Shown: positions 1 to 8,590, numbered from the stretch's first letter. The stretch: DNA of 64,000 nucleotides from Prevotella sp. (GCA_017538105.1 JAFYJN010000026.1:1-64000), one strand, 5' to 3'. The notes: generated by a model from the letters alone, not told the origin. Numbers and translations are program-made.

Positions 1-1005
1 CGTACCTGGATTAGTCACTTCTATTCGGTTATCAAAAACTTCTACGACCGGTCCAACTCCTGTTATATAAAGATCTTGATGAATTAAGCTGTTGGCTATA
101 GCTTCTCTTATTGAAGGCAAAGGGTATCTGCTCTTTGTTGTCAACGCTACAGATGCTGCATCTTCACTGCTTGGCAAAAGAGCACTTACAAACCTTACGA
201 TTTCCTCGAAGCAAACGGCATAACCACTATTGAAGGTCTCTTCTTTTTGGATAAACAATCTGTTTCTTCCTTGATATTGAACCACTCGCATGGCTTTGCG
301 CCCCAATCTAGGGAAAGCATTCAGGTCTTTGGCAAACAAGATTGCCCCCAAATTAGTAATACCATAAAGACCATTGTCAAGCTTAACAGCGACTCCATCT
401 TCTATAAGATAATGCATCACCTCCTTTTCTTCTGTAGGCTGAGGAATCTTTAGCATAGAAAAATATACTCCATTGTCAATCATTCTCAGCACATCGGCAT
501 ATCTCAAATCCTTGGTAGGACACATGTCTTCAAATCGACTATTGCGAAGTTTGTCCCACAATTGAGCCATGAGTTCTGGATAATCGTTCAGCTTTTTTGT
601 ATAGCTCCCACTTCGTATGTATTCTGTCTTTTCAAATGCTACCGGAGTCAGCAATGCTTTATGAATCCTGATTATTTCTATATGATTGCCGTCAATCTCT
701 GTATCCAAAAATTCAAAATTAGCATTCTTCGATAACTGATGCCTTAACCAGTTCTCAAGTTCTTCCTGTCCCTTCGTCTGCATAGCCAGACGCACAGAAG
801 TACCAATGATGTTATGGGTGGTGTCATCAATGCCCCAAACCATGTAGGAAAAATCCCTGTCTTTTAGAGTTGCAGTATTGGCAAGGGCACTAATATCCTC
901 ACCAATCATTTTGGGATTATCATTGTTATGTTTGAATTCAACCCACCCAGTTTCTTTGGGTAGTTTACATAATTCTTTTACAAGTATGTCAATATTACCT
1001 TCCAT
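1..1005 (-). CDS. AlbA_2 / GHKL-type ATP-binding protein, C-terminus cut by window edge
   Basis: Reading the minus strand from the ATG at 1005 gives 335 open codons that run off the left edge, so the C-terminus is missing. The N-terminus has the Schlafen AlbA_2 look (GWVEFKHNN near residue 15, then GEDISALANTA). Near the left edge comes the GHKL-like segment REAIANSLIHQDL followed by DNRIEVTNPG, typical of AlbA_2 plus HATPase_c_4 proteins. These are putative nucleic-acid-binding regulators or ATPases that are frequent in defence islands. It starts 19 bp after the McrB-like gene, so it is probably the sixth gene of the same operon. The biochemical role is not established from sequence. Confidence 0.8.
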   Translation of the reverse strand, partial: MEGNIDILVKELCKLPKETGWVEFKHNNDNPKMIGEDISALANTATLKDRDFSYMVWGIDDTTHNIIGTSVRLAMQTKGQEELENWLRHQLSKNANFEFLDTEIDGNHIEIIRIHKALLTPVAFEKTEYIRSGSYTKKLNDYPELMAQLWDKLRNSRFEDMCPTKDLRYADVLRMIDNGVYFSMLKIPQPTEEKEVMHYLIEDGVAVKLDNGLYGITNLGAILFAKDLNAFPRLGRKAMRVVQYQGRNRLFIQKEETFNSGYAVCFEEIVRFVSALLPSSEDAASVALTTKSRYPLPSIREAIANSLIHQDLYITGVGPVVEVFDNRIEVTNPGT

Positions 1006-1024
1006 ATTATGCTACTTATTTCTC

Positions 1025-2683
1025 TTAGTTATTCTCTTCGCTTGTCCTTTTCCAGATCATCACTTTCTTCACGAAGTCAGTCAGTCGTTCCGTGTTCACC
1101 TTTTCGCCATCCTCGTCGTAGAAGTCGGGGAAGGTCAGGTCCTTTTCTTTGCCGTCATTATCAGTATAACGGAACAGCGAAGCGTCTTCAAAGCCATAAT
1201 CCTTGAACACGTCGTTCCAAAGATAGAAGATGACTTTCGACACAAACGTTTCTTCGTCTATCACTCCATCCTTGGCACAGCAGAAGAAGTATCCCAACTG
1301 CTTGTCGGCACTTGATGTCATCGAGGCAATAATCTCATTGATTTTCTGAATGAATGCCCACCATGACAACAAACCACCAGCTTCATCCATTTTGACATTA
1401 ACTTTCCAATCCAACTTATTGCCATTCTCATCCCTGCCTTCCTTTATCTTGATGTACTTCCATTCCCAGCGACGCTTGAAGGCCGAGTCAATGGGGAACA
1501 GACTCTGGTCTGAGGTGTTCATTGTAGCCCAGATATATAGGTTCGAGGGCAGCATCAGTTTCTTGCCAGACTTCACATCATCAGGGATGTCCGTCCGTGT
1601 TGTTTTCGCCAATGCCTTGTTGAGATAGTTTTGCAGGTCTGCATCCGCCTCAACAGGATATTCTGACACGCCGTTCTTTCTGTCAAGCAGTTGGAACAGG
1701 TCACCAAATATCTGAGCGCAATTGCCACGATTGATTTCCTCGATAACGAGATACACCTCTTCTTCCGTATTCCATGCCTCAACGTAAGCATTCGTGAATG
1801 CCTGAGGGCAGAATGTATAGATAATCTTGCCGTCTTCTGAATTATTAAGATATTCTTGTCCTATTGCTACGCCCTTACCTACTTCGACAGAATAATTATC
1901 TGTAAAGCCACAAGCATTTAAGATTTGCTTAATGCTATCTGGAGTAAGATCTTTTAATGACTCCCAATATTTCGCGGCAAATTTGTGACAAGGATATGTT
2001 GTTCCTGCTGTCTTTATTTCTTTTAGTTTAATAGTCAGTTCCTCTGGTGAATAAATCCTTTCGGAGGATTTCATGGTAGGTTTATAGGTTCCAACAAATG
2101 TCGAGTAGTCGCTATCTGGATGGAAGGTGGTACGGAACACTAAGTTCTTTTTGTCTGCCTCCTTAACGCTCTCATCATCTTTTATCTTGTGGCTCTTTCC
2201 TGTGCCAGGAGCGCCATAGAAAATCTGCTGAAAAGGCTGGGAATTAAAAGTTTCATTTCTAAGAATATCCCTCATTTTTTCTTTTATTGAATCATAGTCT
2301 ATAATCTTACCTATCTCATGTGGTATACGTGGTACCCACATTAAATGCTTCACACGCCCAATTTTACATGAATAAAATTCTGATGTGTGAGCAAATATGG
2401 CTTCCATTGTGGAACGTACATTTCCACTTCCATTCAAAACATTATCAAATTTGAAAGGCTTATTTTCTTTAATACTATTTGCCAGCGTATTGAGAATGTC
2501 AGTCGTCATACTCGCATTTTTCTCGCTGCCATCCGCATTGATACGAACTATATCTACTTTTACGCTTTTTCTATCGACAGATAAGAGTTTCGCCTTACTA
2601 TCCCCACCGCTGACATAATTAAAAGCAACATTGATAGGGAGTTTTTCTATTAAATCAAGAATGTGGTCCGTTGTTAAAATCAT
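1025..2683 (-). CDS. McrB-like AAA+ NTPase (restriction motor)
   Basis: A 552-residue protein. Walker A GAPGTGKS lies at residues 157-164, a Walker B-like VYLVIEEINRGN follows, and the McrB-family signature WATMNTSDQSL with PIDSAFKRRWEW comes after it. The first 150 residues are a separate N-terminal domain that I do not recognise and that would be expected to carry the DNA or partner contact. McrB-type motors translocate DNA and activate a nuclease subunit (McrC in type IV systems, the R2 protein in LlaJI-type systems). No McrC-like gene follows; the next gene is an AlbA_2 ATPase. Its start overlaps the stop of the upstream C5 methyltransferase by 4 bp, implying translational coupling. NTP choice (GTP or ATP) cannot be told. 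Confidence 0.88.
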   Translation of the reverse strand: MILTTDHILDLIEKLPINVAFNYVSGGDSKAKLLSVDRKSVKVDIVRINADGSEKNASMTTDILNTLANSIKENKPFKFDNVLNGSGNVRSTMEAIFAHTSEFYSCKIGRVKHLMWVPRIPHEIGKIIDYDSIKEKMRDILRNETFNSQPFQQIFYGAPGTGKSHKIKDDESVKEADKKNLVFRTTFHPDSDYSTFVGTYKPTMKSSERIYSPEELTIKLKEIKTAGTTYPCHKFAAKYWESLKDLTPDSIKQILNACGFTDNYSVEVGKGVAIGQEYLNNSEDGKIIYTFCPQAFTNAYVEAWNTEEEVYLVIEEINRGNCAQIFGDLFQLLDRKNGVSEYPVEADADLQNYLNKALAKTTRTDIPDDVKSGKKLMLPSNLYIWATMNTSDQSLFPIDSAFKRRWEWKYIKIKEGRDENGNKLDWKVNVKMDEAGGLLSWWAFIQKINEIIASMTSSADKQLGYFFCCAKDGVIDEETFVSKVIFYLWNDVFKDYGFEDASLFRYTDNDGKEKDLTFPDFYDEDGEKVNTERLTDFVKKVMIWKRTSEENN

Positions 2684-3810
2684 ATCTCAGGATTGTTTTG
2701 ATGAATATAGTCATATATGGTTTTAGCCACACCGCGTGCAGCTACATAAGGGACGCCATTACCTATTGTTTTGAAAGCATCAGTTAGTGTGACATCTGGG
2801 GGTAAAACGAAGTCTGACGGAAGCGTTTGTATAGCAAGAGCCTCCGCAGCAGATATCCTGCGTGGTAAAAATGGGTGTATGTGCACCTCATTATTGCCAT
2901 AAGCAGCGGTAGGTGAATACCTCCATCTATGCAACCTTTTATAACATTTCTTCTCTACATCCCCCTCGTCTTTTGTTTCAAATCGTCTTAATCCTGCACG
3001 AGGTTGAAAATACATATTTTCGTTAGGATGATGTTCTACGTCATTCTGAATCCACCAATGCATTACAGTCAAATCCTCAATAATTCCTTCTGGGATTGGA
3101 GTCCTGCCATCTTGCTGATATGGAGTCTTTTGGGGCCAAGGTAACGCTTTGACCTCTTCGAGATTATAACGCTGATGACGTAACCATGGGAATCCCTGAA
3201 GTTCACCATTATCAACAGGCAAATGAAGAGCATTGATAGCATCGGTACTGAACCCTATTAGAATTATTCTATCTCGATCTTGGGGAGCACCATATTCAAG
3301 TGAGTTAATTAGCCTCTCTGTCAAGCAATATCCGTTATTTCGAAATTGTTGCTTTAAGTGTTCAAAGAATGTTCTATGTCGTGCAGTTCTATATAATCCC
3401 TTCACGTTTTCGAAAAGGAAGAAATCGGGTTGAGCATGGCAAATAAGGTCAGCATAAGTCTGAGATAATTTACCGTTGTCACCATTTCTACCTCTGTTTT
3501 TGCCGGCGACACTAAAATCTGGGCATGGAGGGCCACCGATAAAACCTGTTATCACGTGTTCCTTTGATTCATTAACCAGATTTGTCAGGTTCTGCATCAT
3601 TTCGGGATGTTCCCCATTTATATAGTGAACAATATTTTCTATATGATGTCCATAAATGGGTTCTGGCAAATGCATATTATGACGTGCAAATTGATACACA
3701 TCGTTGAATGCCTTGTGAAATTCGTTCACAAAGACTATATTATAGTGGCCTTCAAGTTCAAAACCCAAGTCCAAAAATCCTGCTCCTGCAAAAAAAGAAA
3801 AAATATTCAT
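2680..3810 (-). CDS. DNA cytosine-5 methyltransferase (second of two)
   Basis: A 376-residue C5-MTase with the family motifs in order: motif I FSFFAGAGFLDLGFE (residues 4-18), motif IV GGPPCPDFS with catalytic Cys96, motif VI FLFENVKGL, motif VIII GAPQDRDRIILIGF, and motif X KTIGNGVPYVAA near the end. It transfers a methyl group from S-adenosylmethionine to cytosine C5. It differs clearly from the other C5-MTase of this operon (5517-6605), so they are not a recent duplication. Two C5-MTases in one system usually mean that the two strands of an asymmetric site are modified by different enzymes. It lies 66 bp after the GHKL gene and overlaps the McrB-like gene by 4 bp. Confidence 0.93.
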   Translation of the reverse strand: MNIFSFFAGAGFLDLGFELEGHYNIVFVNEFHKAFNDVYQFARHNMHLPEPIYGHHIENIVHYINGEHPEMMQNLTNLVNESKEHVITGFIGGPPCPDFSVAGKNRGRNGDNGKLSQTYADLICHAQPDFFLFENVKGLYRTARHRTFFEHLKQQFRNNGYCLTERLINSLEYGAPQDRDRIILIGFSTDAINALHLPVDNGELQGFPWLRHQRYNLEEVKALPWPQKTPYQQDGRTPIPEGIIEDLTVMHWWIQNDVEHHPNENMYFQPRAGLRRFETKDEGDVEKKCYKRLHRWRYSPTAAYGNNEVHIHPFLPRRISAAEALAIQTLPSDFVLPPDVTLTDAFKTIGNGVPYVAARGVAKTIYDYIHQNNPEI

Positions 3811-3876
3811 TATATGAAGTTCAACTTTTGCTTTTTACTTACTCACGAACTACTTTATTGTTACCCACTAACTTGT

Positions 3877-5520
3877 TTATGCTTTGTTTAACAAGCTAAC
3901 GATGCGTGCTTTTATATTCTCATAAGTAATGCTTAACTGTCTTTTTGCTATAGCTGTAAGTCTTGATGTATGAGCTAATGCATCTCTTATCGGTTTATAC
4001 TCTATTGCATCTCGAATTAATGATGCTTTTTTTATTTTATCTTTTTCATCATCTGCAATAGAAGCCAAATTGTCCATATCTAAATATGATAGATCCGAAT
4101 TATCTTCTCGGATTTCATAATTGATATTTGCTTGTTGTTTTGAGTTTTCTGCCTTAGTTTTCCACTCATTATTGATCCTGTTCTGAACACTTTGAGGAAT
4201 AGAGATATTCTTTTCTTTAATATAACTTCTCAAAAGATTTTCCGAAACGAAACATTCTCCATAAGAGGACAAATTAAATTCAGCATCTTCACTTAATGCT
4301 TTTATCCATCCATCAACTTTCTTTCGGCTTTTAATATTATCTTTTGGCCTAAAATCTTCAATCACAGCATTGAACAACTCTTTAGACTTCCTCTGTTTTT
4401 TTGTCATTCTAGAATTCTCAGAGTCCCCGTCTTGATTAATCTCTGTACGCCAAACATCCCAATCATTGATTATGGTCTTAAGCGTAGCATCCAACTTGAC
4501 CAACAAGTCCTTAAATTTTGGGTCATCGGGAACTACCCCTTCTCGACTACTCGTAAAGCGGTCTGTTTCATCGTCCAGTTCATCAAAATGGATTTGGCCA
4601 TATAGGTAACTTTGAACAATTCGAGCTATTGGGATGTGTCTTAGAATATCTTTTTCTCTCAATCTACCATTCACATATAAATCTATTGTGACCTTTTCGT
4701 CTGTGCCACTAATTTTAATATCGGAAGGTGTTTCTACTGACGCTATAAATCCCTTAATTGCCTTATTGTCTAATGATAGTATCTTTGATCTTTTAAACTC
4801 TCCATCATTAATATAAGGATCATCAATTGCATTCAATATCCATACAAACTGTGTCTTCTCTTTTATAGAATCCAGTTCTTTTATTGTTACTAATTTCTCA
4901 TTGATATAGATATTAAAACTAGGATCTTTCAAAGAAAAGCGGAAATACAAAGCAATCAGTTTGGTTATGTATTCAATCCGATTGCGAATGCCATCTTTCA
5001 ACTCCTCGAAAAAAATAACTGTGCCTTTTTCTCCTAATCTCTCATCATATTCTGAAATCCAGTATTCAGATGGTACATCAAGACTGTAATCTGTAGATGA
5101 AACATCATCTTTAATTGCCTTATCCAATCCAGAATTATCAATGACACCACCAACAATACCTTTCCCTTTCGCTTTTGTTAACACTGTTATTTTTTGTGCA
5201 CATGATAATAATGCCAATTTCCCAATTCCTTTTCTTCCTATAAAAGGGCGTCCTTTGTCTGTATGTGTTTTATTGTCTTTGCGTTTTGAATAACCGATTT
5301 TCAAAAATTTGTTTTGGAAATCACTTTCATCCATTCCATCACCGTCATCCCTGACTATTAGTATTTTTGAATCACGATCAATAGTTATATATACATTATT
5401 AGCATCAGCATCCCATGAATTTGAGATGGCTTCTCCAAGAACCGTCATAAAACTTCTATATAAGTTTCTACCAAGATGGTTCAGAATACTCAACGAAATA
5501 TTAAAATTGTATTGTTTCAT
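3877..5520 (-). CDS. GHKL (MORC/Hsp90-like) ATPase of the restriction-modification operon
   Basis: A 547-residue protein with a GHKL ATP-binding fold at the N-terminus: N-box GEAISNSWDADA (residues 29-40), G1 box DDGDGM (58-63), and G2 box FIGRKGIGKLAL (93-104). After the ATPase comes a second domain with the VNGRLR-type segment near residue 280, then a long charged helical C-terminal half. MORC-like GHKL proteins are known partners of methyltransferases and nucleases in some prokaryotic restriction-modification operons, where they are thought to act as ATP-driven DNA clamps. Its ATG overlaps the stop of the upstream C5-MTase. No nuclease motif is visible, so a structural or regulatory role is more likely than cleavage. 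Confidence 0.85.
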   Translation of the reverse strand: MKQYNFNISLSILNHLGRNLYRSFMTVLGEAISNSWDADANNVYITIDRDSKILIVRDDGDGMDESDFQNKFLKIGYSKRKDNKTHTDKGRPFIGRKGIGKLALLSCAQKITVLTKAKGKGIVGGVIDNSGLDKAIKDDVSSTDYSLDVPSEYWISEYDERLGEKGTVIFFEELKDGIRNRIEYITKLIALYFRFSLKDPSFNIYINEKLVTIKELDSIKEKTQFVWILNAIDDPYINDGEFKRSKILSLDNKAIKGFIASVETPSDIKISGTDEKVTIDLYVNGRLREKDILRHIPIARIVQSYLYGQIHFDELDDETDRFTSSREGVVPDDPKFKDLLVKLDATLKTIINDWDVWRTEINQDGDSENSRMTKKQRKSKELFNAVIEDFRPKDNIKSRKKVDGWIKALSEDAEFNLSSYGECFVSENLLRSYIKEKNISIPQSVQNRINNEWKTKAENSKQQANINYEIREDNSDLSYLDMDNLASIADDEKDKIKKASLIRDAIEYKPIRDALAHTSRLTAIAKRQLSITYENIKARIVSLLNKA

Positions 5521-6605
5521 GATGGAGTATTTCTAATATGTTGTATAATACTTTCAGCTATAATTTCACCCAATTTGGGTGGTACTGCATTTCCTATATA
5601 CCGAGAAGCCTTTACTAATGACACTTCTAGTTCATTGGGGAAGAACTTATAAGTAGCTGGGAATGTTTGAATCAATGCAGCTTCACGAGCAGAAATGGCT
5701 CTATTTTGCTCTGGATGACCAAAACGGCCATTTCCAATACCTGTACACTCCGTTGTCATTGTGGGAGCAGGCTCGTCCCATACCATTCGGCCATAAACAC
5801 TGCCAAAACTCTTGCCACCTTCTTTCTTGTGGCAATCCAACAACAATTCTTCGGGCCAATCTCTCCAACTACCACCATAAGGTGTTGCCATCATTCTTCG
5901 CATGTTCAGTAGTGACAGGGAACGGCACCTATGCAACGGATCTGAGGAACAAGTTTCTCCTGCCTCCAATACAGGCAAATTGCCAATAACGTCCTTGACT
6001 GTAATGTACTCTTCTTTTTTATGAGTAGGTGGAATCAATTCAATCATTCCAAGACGAGAGGCTAACAAAACTAAGCGTTTGCGAGTCTGTGGTATGCCAT
6101 AATCTGGACAAAAGACAACCTGATAGGACACATTATAGTTTTCTGATTCCAGTGTCTGGACAAAATCGCCTAACACTGACTTCAATTTGAATGACGCGAT
6201 TGCTGGCACATTCTCCATTGTAATTATGTCAGGTCGGACTTCTTTCACCAAACGTCCAAATTCGTATAACAGATTGTATTTATCCTTGTCCTTGTTCTTG
6301 TTCTTAAATGCATACGATGAGAAGGGCTGGCATGGGGCACAACCAGCTAGCACCCTGATGGATTTTTTTGAATAGAATGGGATGATGTCTTCCTTTTTGA
6401 CCTGTCTTATATCTTTGTAAATGAACTTGGCTCCGTTGTTGGTTTCGTATGCATATTGACAAGTCCAGTCCAAATCGAAGCCAGCAAGGATTTTGAAGCC
6501 TTCGGATTTCATTCCGTAGCTTAATCCACCTATTCCGCAGAACAGGTCAACCACTTCAATCTTTGGAAGTCGGCCTCGTCTTTTATGTGTTTCACTTTGA
6601 GGCAT
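5517..6605 (-). CDS. DNA cytosine-5 methyltransferase (first of two)
   Basis: A 362-residue C5-MTase. Motif I is VVDLFCGIGGLSYG (residues 18-31), motif IV is GCAPCQPFSSY with catalytic Cys92, motif VI is ITMENVPAI, motif VIII is YGIPQTRKRLVLLAS, and the C-terminal motifs include RYIGNAVPPKLG. A target-recognition region separates motifs VIII and IX. It starts 2 bp after the small HTH gene and overlaps the GHKL ATPase by 4 bp. The HTH and methyltransferase pairing is typical of control of restriction-modification operons. The recognition sequence cannot be predicted from sequence alone. Confidence 0.94.
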   Translation of the reverse strand: MPQSETHKRRGRLPKIEVVDLFCGIGGLSYGMKSEGFKILAGFDLDWTCQYAYETNNGAKFIYKDIRQVKKEDIIPFYSKKSIRVLAGCAPCQPFSSYAFKNKNKDKDKYNLLYEFGRLVKEVRPDIITMENVPAIASFKLKSVLGDFVQTLESENYNVSYQVVFCPDYGIPQTRKRLVLLASRLGMIELIPPTHKKEEYITVKDVIGNLPVLEAGETCSSDPLHRCRSLSLLNMRRMMATPYGGSWRDWPEELLLDCHKKEGGKSFGSVYGRMVWDEPAPTMTTECTGIGNGRFGHPEQNRAISAREAALIQTFPATYKFFPNELEVSLVKASRYIGNAVPPKLGEIIAESIIQHIRNTPS

Positions 6606-6607
6606 AT

Positions 6608-6808
6608 CTATTCGGTAATAAGTTCTCTCTTTTCACATCCTACTAATTCGGCTATCCTAGCCAATGTCTGCAGGTCGGGCTGGTGCATATTAGTGCACCA
6701 CTTGCTGACCGTTACGGCAGAAACACCTAGTTGTTCCGCCAACCATTTGCTAGTCTTCTGATTCTCCACAAGAACCACTTTAATCCTATTAAGAGGTTTT
6801 CCGTTCAT
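6608..6808 (-). CDS. Small XRE-type helix-turn-helix regulator (controller-like)
   Basis: A 66-residue single-domain HTH protein. The segment KTSKWLAEQLGVSAVTVSKW has the helix-turn-helix pattern of the XRE/Cro family, followed by a short helical dimerisation-like tail ending ELVGCEKRELITE. It is the first gene after the promoter at 6832-6862 and ends 2 bp before the first methyltransferase. By analogy with controller (C) proteins of restriction-modification systems it probably times expression of the operon; that role is inference. No transmembrane or ligand domain is present. Confidence 0.85.
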   Translation of the reverse strand: MNGKPLNRIKVVLVENQKTSKWLAEQLGVSAVTVSKWCTNMHQPDLQTLARIAELVGCEKRELITE

Positions 6809-6831
6809 CTTTATTTAATTAAAACCGAATG

Positions 6832-6862
6832 CAAATATAATAAATTTAAGTGTATTCACCAA
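6832..6862 (-). promoter_or_regulatory. Bacteroidota-type promoter of the restriction-modification operon
   Basis: Minus-strand TTG (6860-6862), a 20-base spacer, then TATATTTG (6832-6839), an exact match to the TTG-N19-21-TAnnTTTG consensus. It lies 24 bp upstream of the HTH gene and is the only good promoter seen before the whole operon. Confidence 0.8.
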
Positions 6863-6936
6863 ATTTCATTCATGAAAAGCGGTTAAAATGGCTGCGAGTT
6901 AAGCTTTTTTTTTACAAAATTCATCCAAACCCCATC

Positions 6937-7647
6937 TTATAATGTTAATTCAATATTAACCTCTACGGCAAGATACTCTGCAATAACAAATTTTACGATA
7001 TTGCTATTCGGTGACACACAATATCGATAGCGGTTTATTTGAACGGTAATCCAAGGGCTTATATAGGAATGTAGATCGTCATCTTCATAACATAACATTA
7101 CATGTTCCAAACCATGGCTGCATACCTCTGGCATCAATTCACCCCGATAAGGACGAAAGAAAGAGTCTCTTTTAGAGTCTGACATCTCAGATAGCAACTG
7201 AACGTCTACGCGATAGGGGCTTTCCCATGCAAGCGTATCATTCTCATAAGCCAAATGGCCGAATGCTAACTTGCGAAAAACCTTATTAAAACGTTCCTTC
7301 TCTGTATCATACAAAAGCTCTCCTCCGAAATCCCTTATTTGAGAACTTATCCTCTCTTGTAACTTGGGATTATGCAGGAGGGACTTTCGAGTCTTTTCTC
7401 TTTTAATAAGGGTTGGAGAAGTTGTTCCAGCCTTCATGCAGTCAATCATACACGACACGTATTCTTCATCTAAAGAAAAATCATGATTACACTTATAACA
7501 ACAAGGGATAACAGGCAAATCTTGTGGGTGAGGCTTATCAAGGAAACATCTGGAGGGGACATGGTCTTCCGTTTCAGCCAAGCAGCCACAGAACGCACAA
7601 AAGTGATTTAGTCTGGTATCTCCATAGTACTTCTTGTCTTGTTTCAT
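6937..7647 (-). CDS. HNH-like nuclease with zinc-binding cysteine pairs
   Basis: A 236-residue protein from the ATG at 7647. The frame can be extended to a TTG at 7707, but that start has less support. The N-terminus carries CAFCGCLAETEDHVPSR, then CCYKCNHDFS about 30 residues later. This is the CxxC...DHxPSR...CxxCN layout of HNH nucleases with structural zinc. The remainder is helical without a recognisable domain and ends in beta-rich sequence. It lies about 130 bp upstream of the HTH gene and shares its strand, so it may be a separate transcript feeding into the same defence block. Cleavage activity is inferred from the motif only. A related but distinct HNH protein lies at 56915. Confidence 0.72.
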   Translation of the reverse strand: MKQDKKYYGDTRLNHFCAFCGCLAETEDHVPSRCFLDKPHPQDLPVIPCCYKCNHDFSLDEEYVSCMIDCMKAGTTSPTLIKREKTRKSLLHNPKLQERISSQIRDFGGELLYDTEKERFNKVFRKLAFGHLAYENDTLAWESPYRVDVQLLSEMSDSKRDSFFRPYRGELMPEVCSHGLEHVMLCYEDDDLHSYISPWITVQINRYRYCVSPNSNIVKFVIAEYLAVEVNIELTL

Positions 7648-7690
7648 ATTGTCTTTATAGTTTGTAAACACATAATGATACTTACGATTG

Positions 7691-7852
7691 TTATAGGTAA
7701 GTCCCAAACATGTCCGTGAGATACTCTACTATTTTTCTTTCGTTTTTTATCTCTTCTTCCATCTTCGAAAGTATAAGGCCCCGTTCACGGGTAGTTCCAG
7801 CCTTCAAGTGATAGAGGCCACATTGACCGCTTTTTCCCAAAAGCTTTTTCAT
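7691..7852 (-). CDS. Small ORF of 53 residues, unknown
   Basis: Minus-strand ATG (7850-7852) to TAA (7691-7693), 53 residues, beginning MKKLLGKSGQCGLYHLKAG and ending LTDMFGTYL. The protein is basic at the start and has a charged amphipathic stretch (SKMEEEIKNERKIVEYL). It ends 43 bp before the HNH gene on the same strand, so the two may be cotranscribed. A perfect 10-bp-stem hairpin sits 3 bp upstream of its ATG. I recognise no family. It may be a real small protein (for example an antitoxin-like or regulatory peptide) or a decayed gene. Confidence 0.4.
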   Translation of the reverse strand: MKKLLGKSGQCGLYHLKAGTTRERGLILSKMEEEIKNERKIVEYLTDMFGTYL

Positions 7853-7855
7853 TCT

Positions 7856-7879
7856 GGACTGATGCTAATGCATCAGTCC
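7856..7879. repeat. Perfect hairpin upstream of the small ORF
   Basis: GGACTGATGC, loop TAAT, GCATCAGTCC: a perfect 10-bp inverted repeat immediately before the ATG at 7852. No T-run follows on the minus strand, so it looks more like an operator or a translation-controlling hairpin than a terminator. Confidence 0.6.
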
Positions 7880-8325
7880 ACACTTGCGGAGTTCAAAGAG
7901 AATAAGGATTGGCATATAGACCTTTCTTTTATATTGGTTCTTTGATTATCTTCTCATGTTCACTTTTATGTTAAAACTTAACTCGTTCTTTTTCTCATGT
8001 TAAAGAATTCGGGATTTTTTAACATGACATTGTTGATGCGTTAAGGAATTGGTGTTTCTCTAACATGATTCTGCTACAAAGTTACATTATTACTTCCAGA
8101 GAAAAAGGATTTTGAGTTGAAATATCATATATATAAGCGTAAAAACTTAGAAAAACGCTTAATTAAATAGTTCATTAGGCAATAGCTTGGTCTCTGACTC
8201 AGTATGCCATAAAGGATAGGGGAAAATTGATCGAGGCAGACCGTTTGGTCTGCCCCGGAGGTTCAGCGGATAGACAGTCCGCTGCTATGAAGAATTCTTT
8301 TTTGCTGGTTGATTTCTTTTCTGGG
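7880..8325. other. Non-coding region with operator-like inverted repeats
   Basis: No convincing gene was found here on either strand. It contains a perfect inverted repeat TCATGTTAAA (7995-8004), 13 bases, TTTAACATGA (8018-8027), plus partial copies near 7968 and 8060. A -7-like box TAACTTTG reads on the minus strand at 8077-8084, so a transcript probably starts near 8070 and runs through these repeats toward the small ORF. Binding of a repressor to the repeats is inference. Confidence 0.45.
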
Positions 8326-8562
8326 TTAGTCGTCGTAGCCGATGCAAACACCCTGGTGGTTGAACTTCAATTCCATGCCGTTCGACAGTTCCACGTCATA
8401 ACCATAACGTTCCTTGTCAATCTTTGTCACCGAGGTGCCACCGAAAGAGGTTTTCACATATTGCTGGATGGCGGCGGGAACGAGAGCGGTGGGAACAGCA
8501 ACCATGTGGCAGCCTATCTTGTCCCAATCGGAGAGGAGGTTTTTGTCCTTTCGACACTGCAA
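8326..8562 (-). CDS. Short PepSY-like (DUF2874-type) protein or gene remnant
   Basis: The frame is open for 78 residues on the minus strand, but its TTG start lies inside the -7 box of the promoter at 8560-8590. The first usable ATG is therefore at 8505, giving 59 residues (MVAVPTALVPAAIQQYV...). The sequence matches the repeated unit of Bacteroidota PepSY-like proteins: P-x-I-x-x-YV-x-x-x-F, then GYDVELSNGMELKFNHQG, then acidic residues at the end. Family members are usually exported and about 150 residues long with two units. Here one unit and no signal peptide remain, so this is either a decayed 5'-deleted gene or a rare short form. Confidence 0.5.
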   Translation of the reverse strand: MQCRKDKNLLSDWDKIGCHMVAVPTALVPAAIQQYVKTSFGGTSVTKIDKERYGYDVELSNGMELKFNHQGVCIGYDD

Positions 8563-8590
8563 AGATAAACCCTCAAATACGGCACGTCAA
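8560..8590 (-). promoter_or_regulatory. Consensus promoter in front of the PepSY-like gene
   Basis: Minus-strand TTG (8588-8590), a 20-base spacer, TATCTTTG (8560-8567): a perfect Bacteroidota vegetative promoter. Transcription should start near 8555, about 50 nt before the ATG at 8505. Confidence 0.75.

Noticed and set aside
1009..2683. McrB-like gene annotated as a complete McrBC type IV system
   Set aside because: No McrC-like gene is adjacent; the downstream gene is an AlbA_2 ATPase, and two methyltransferases in the operon argue for a modification-dependent design of another type.
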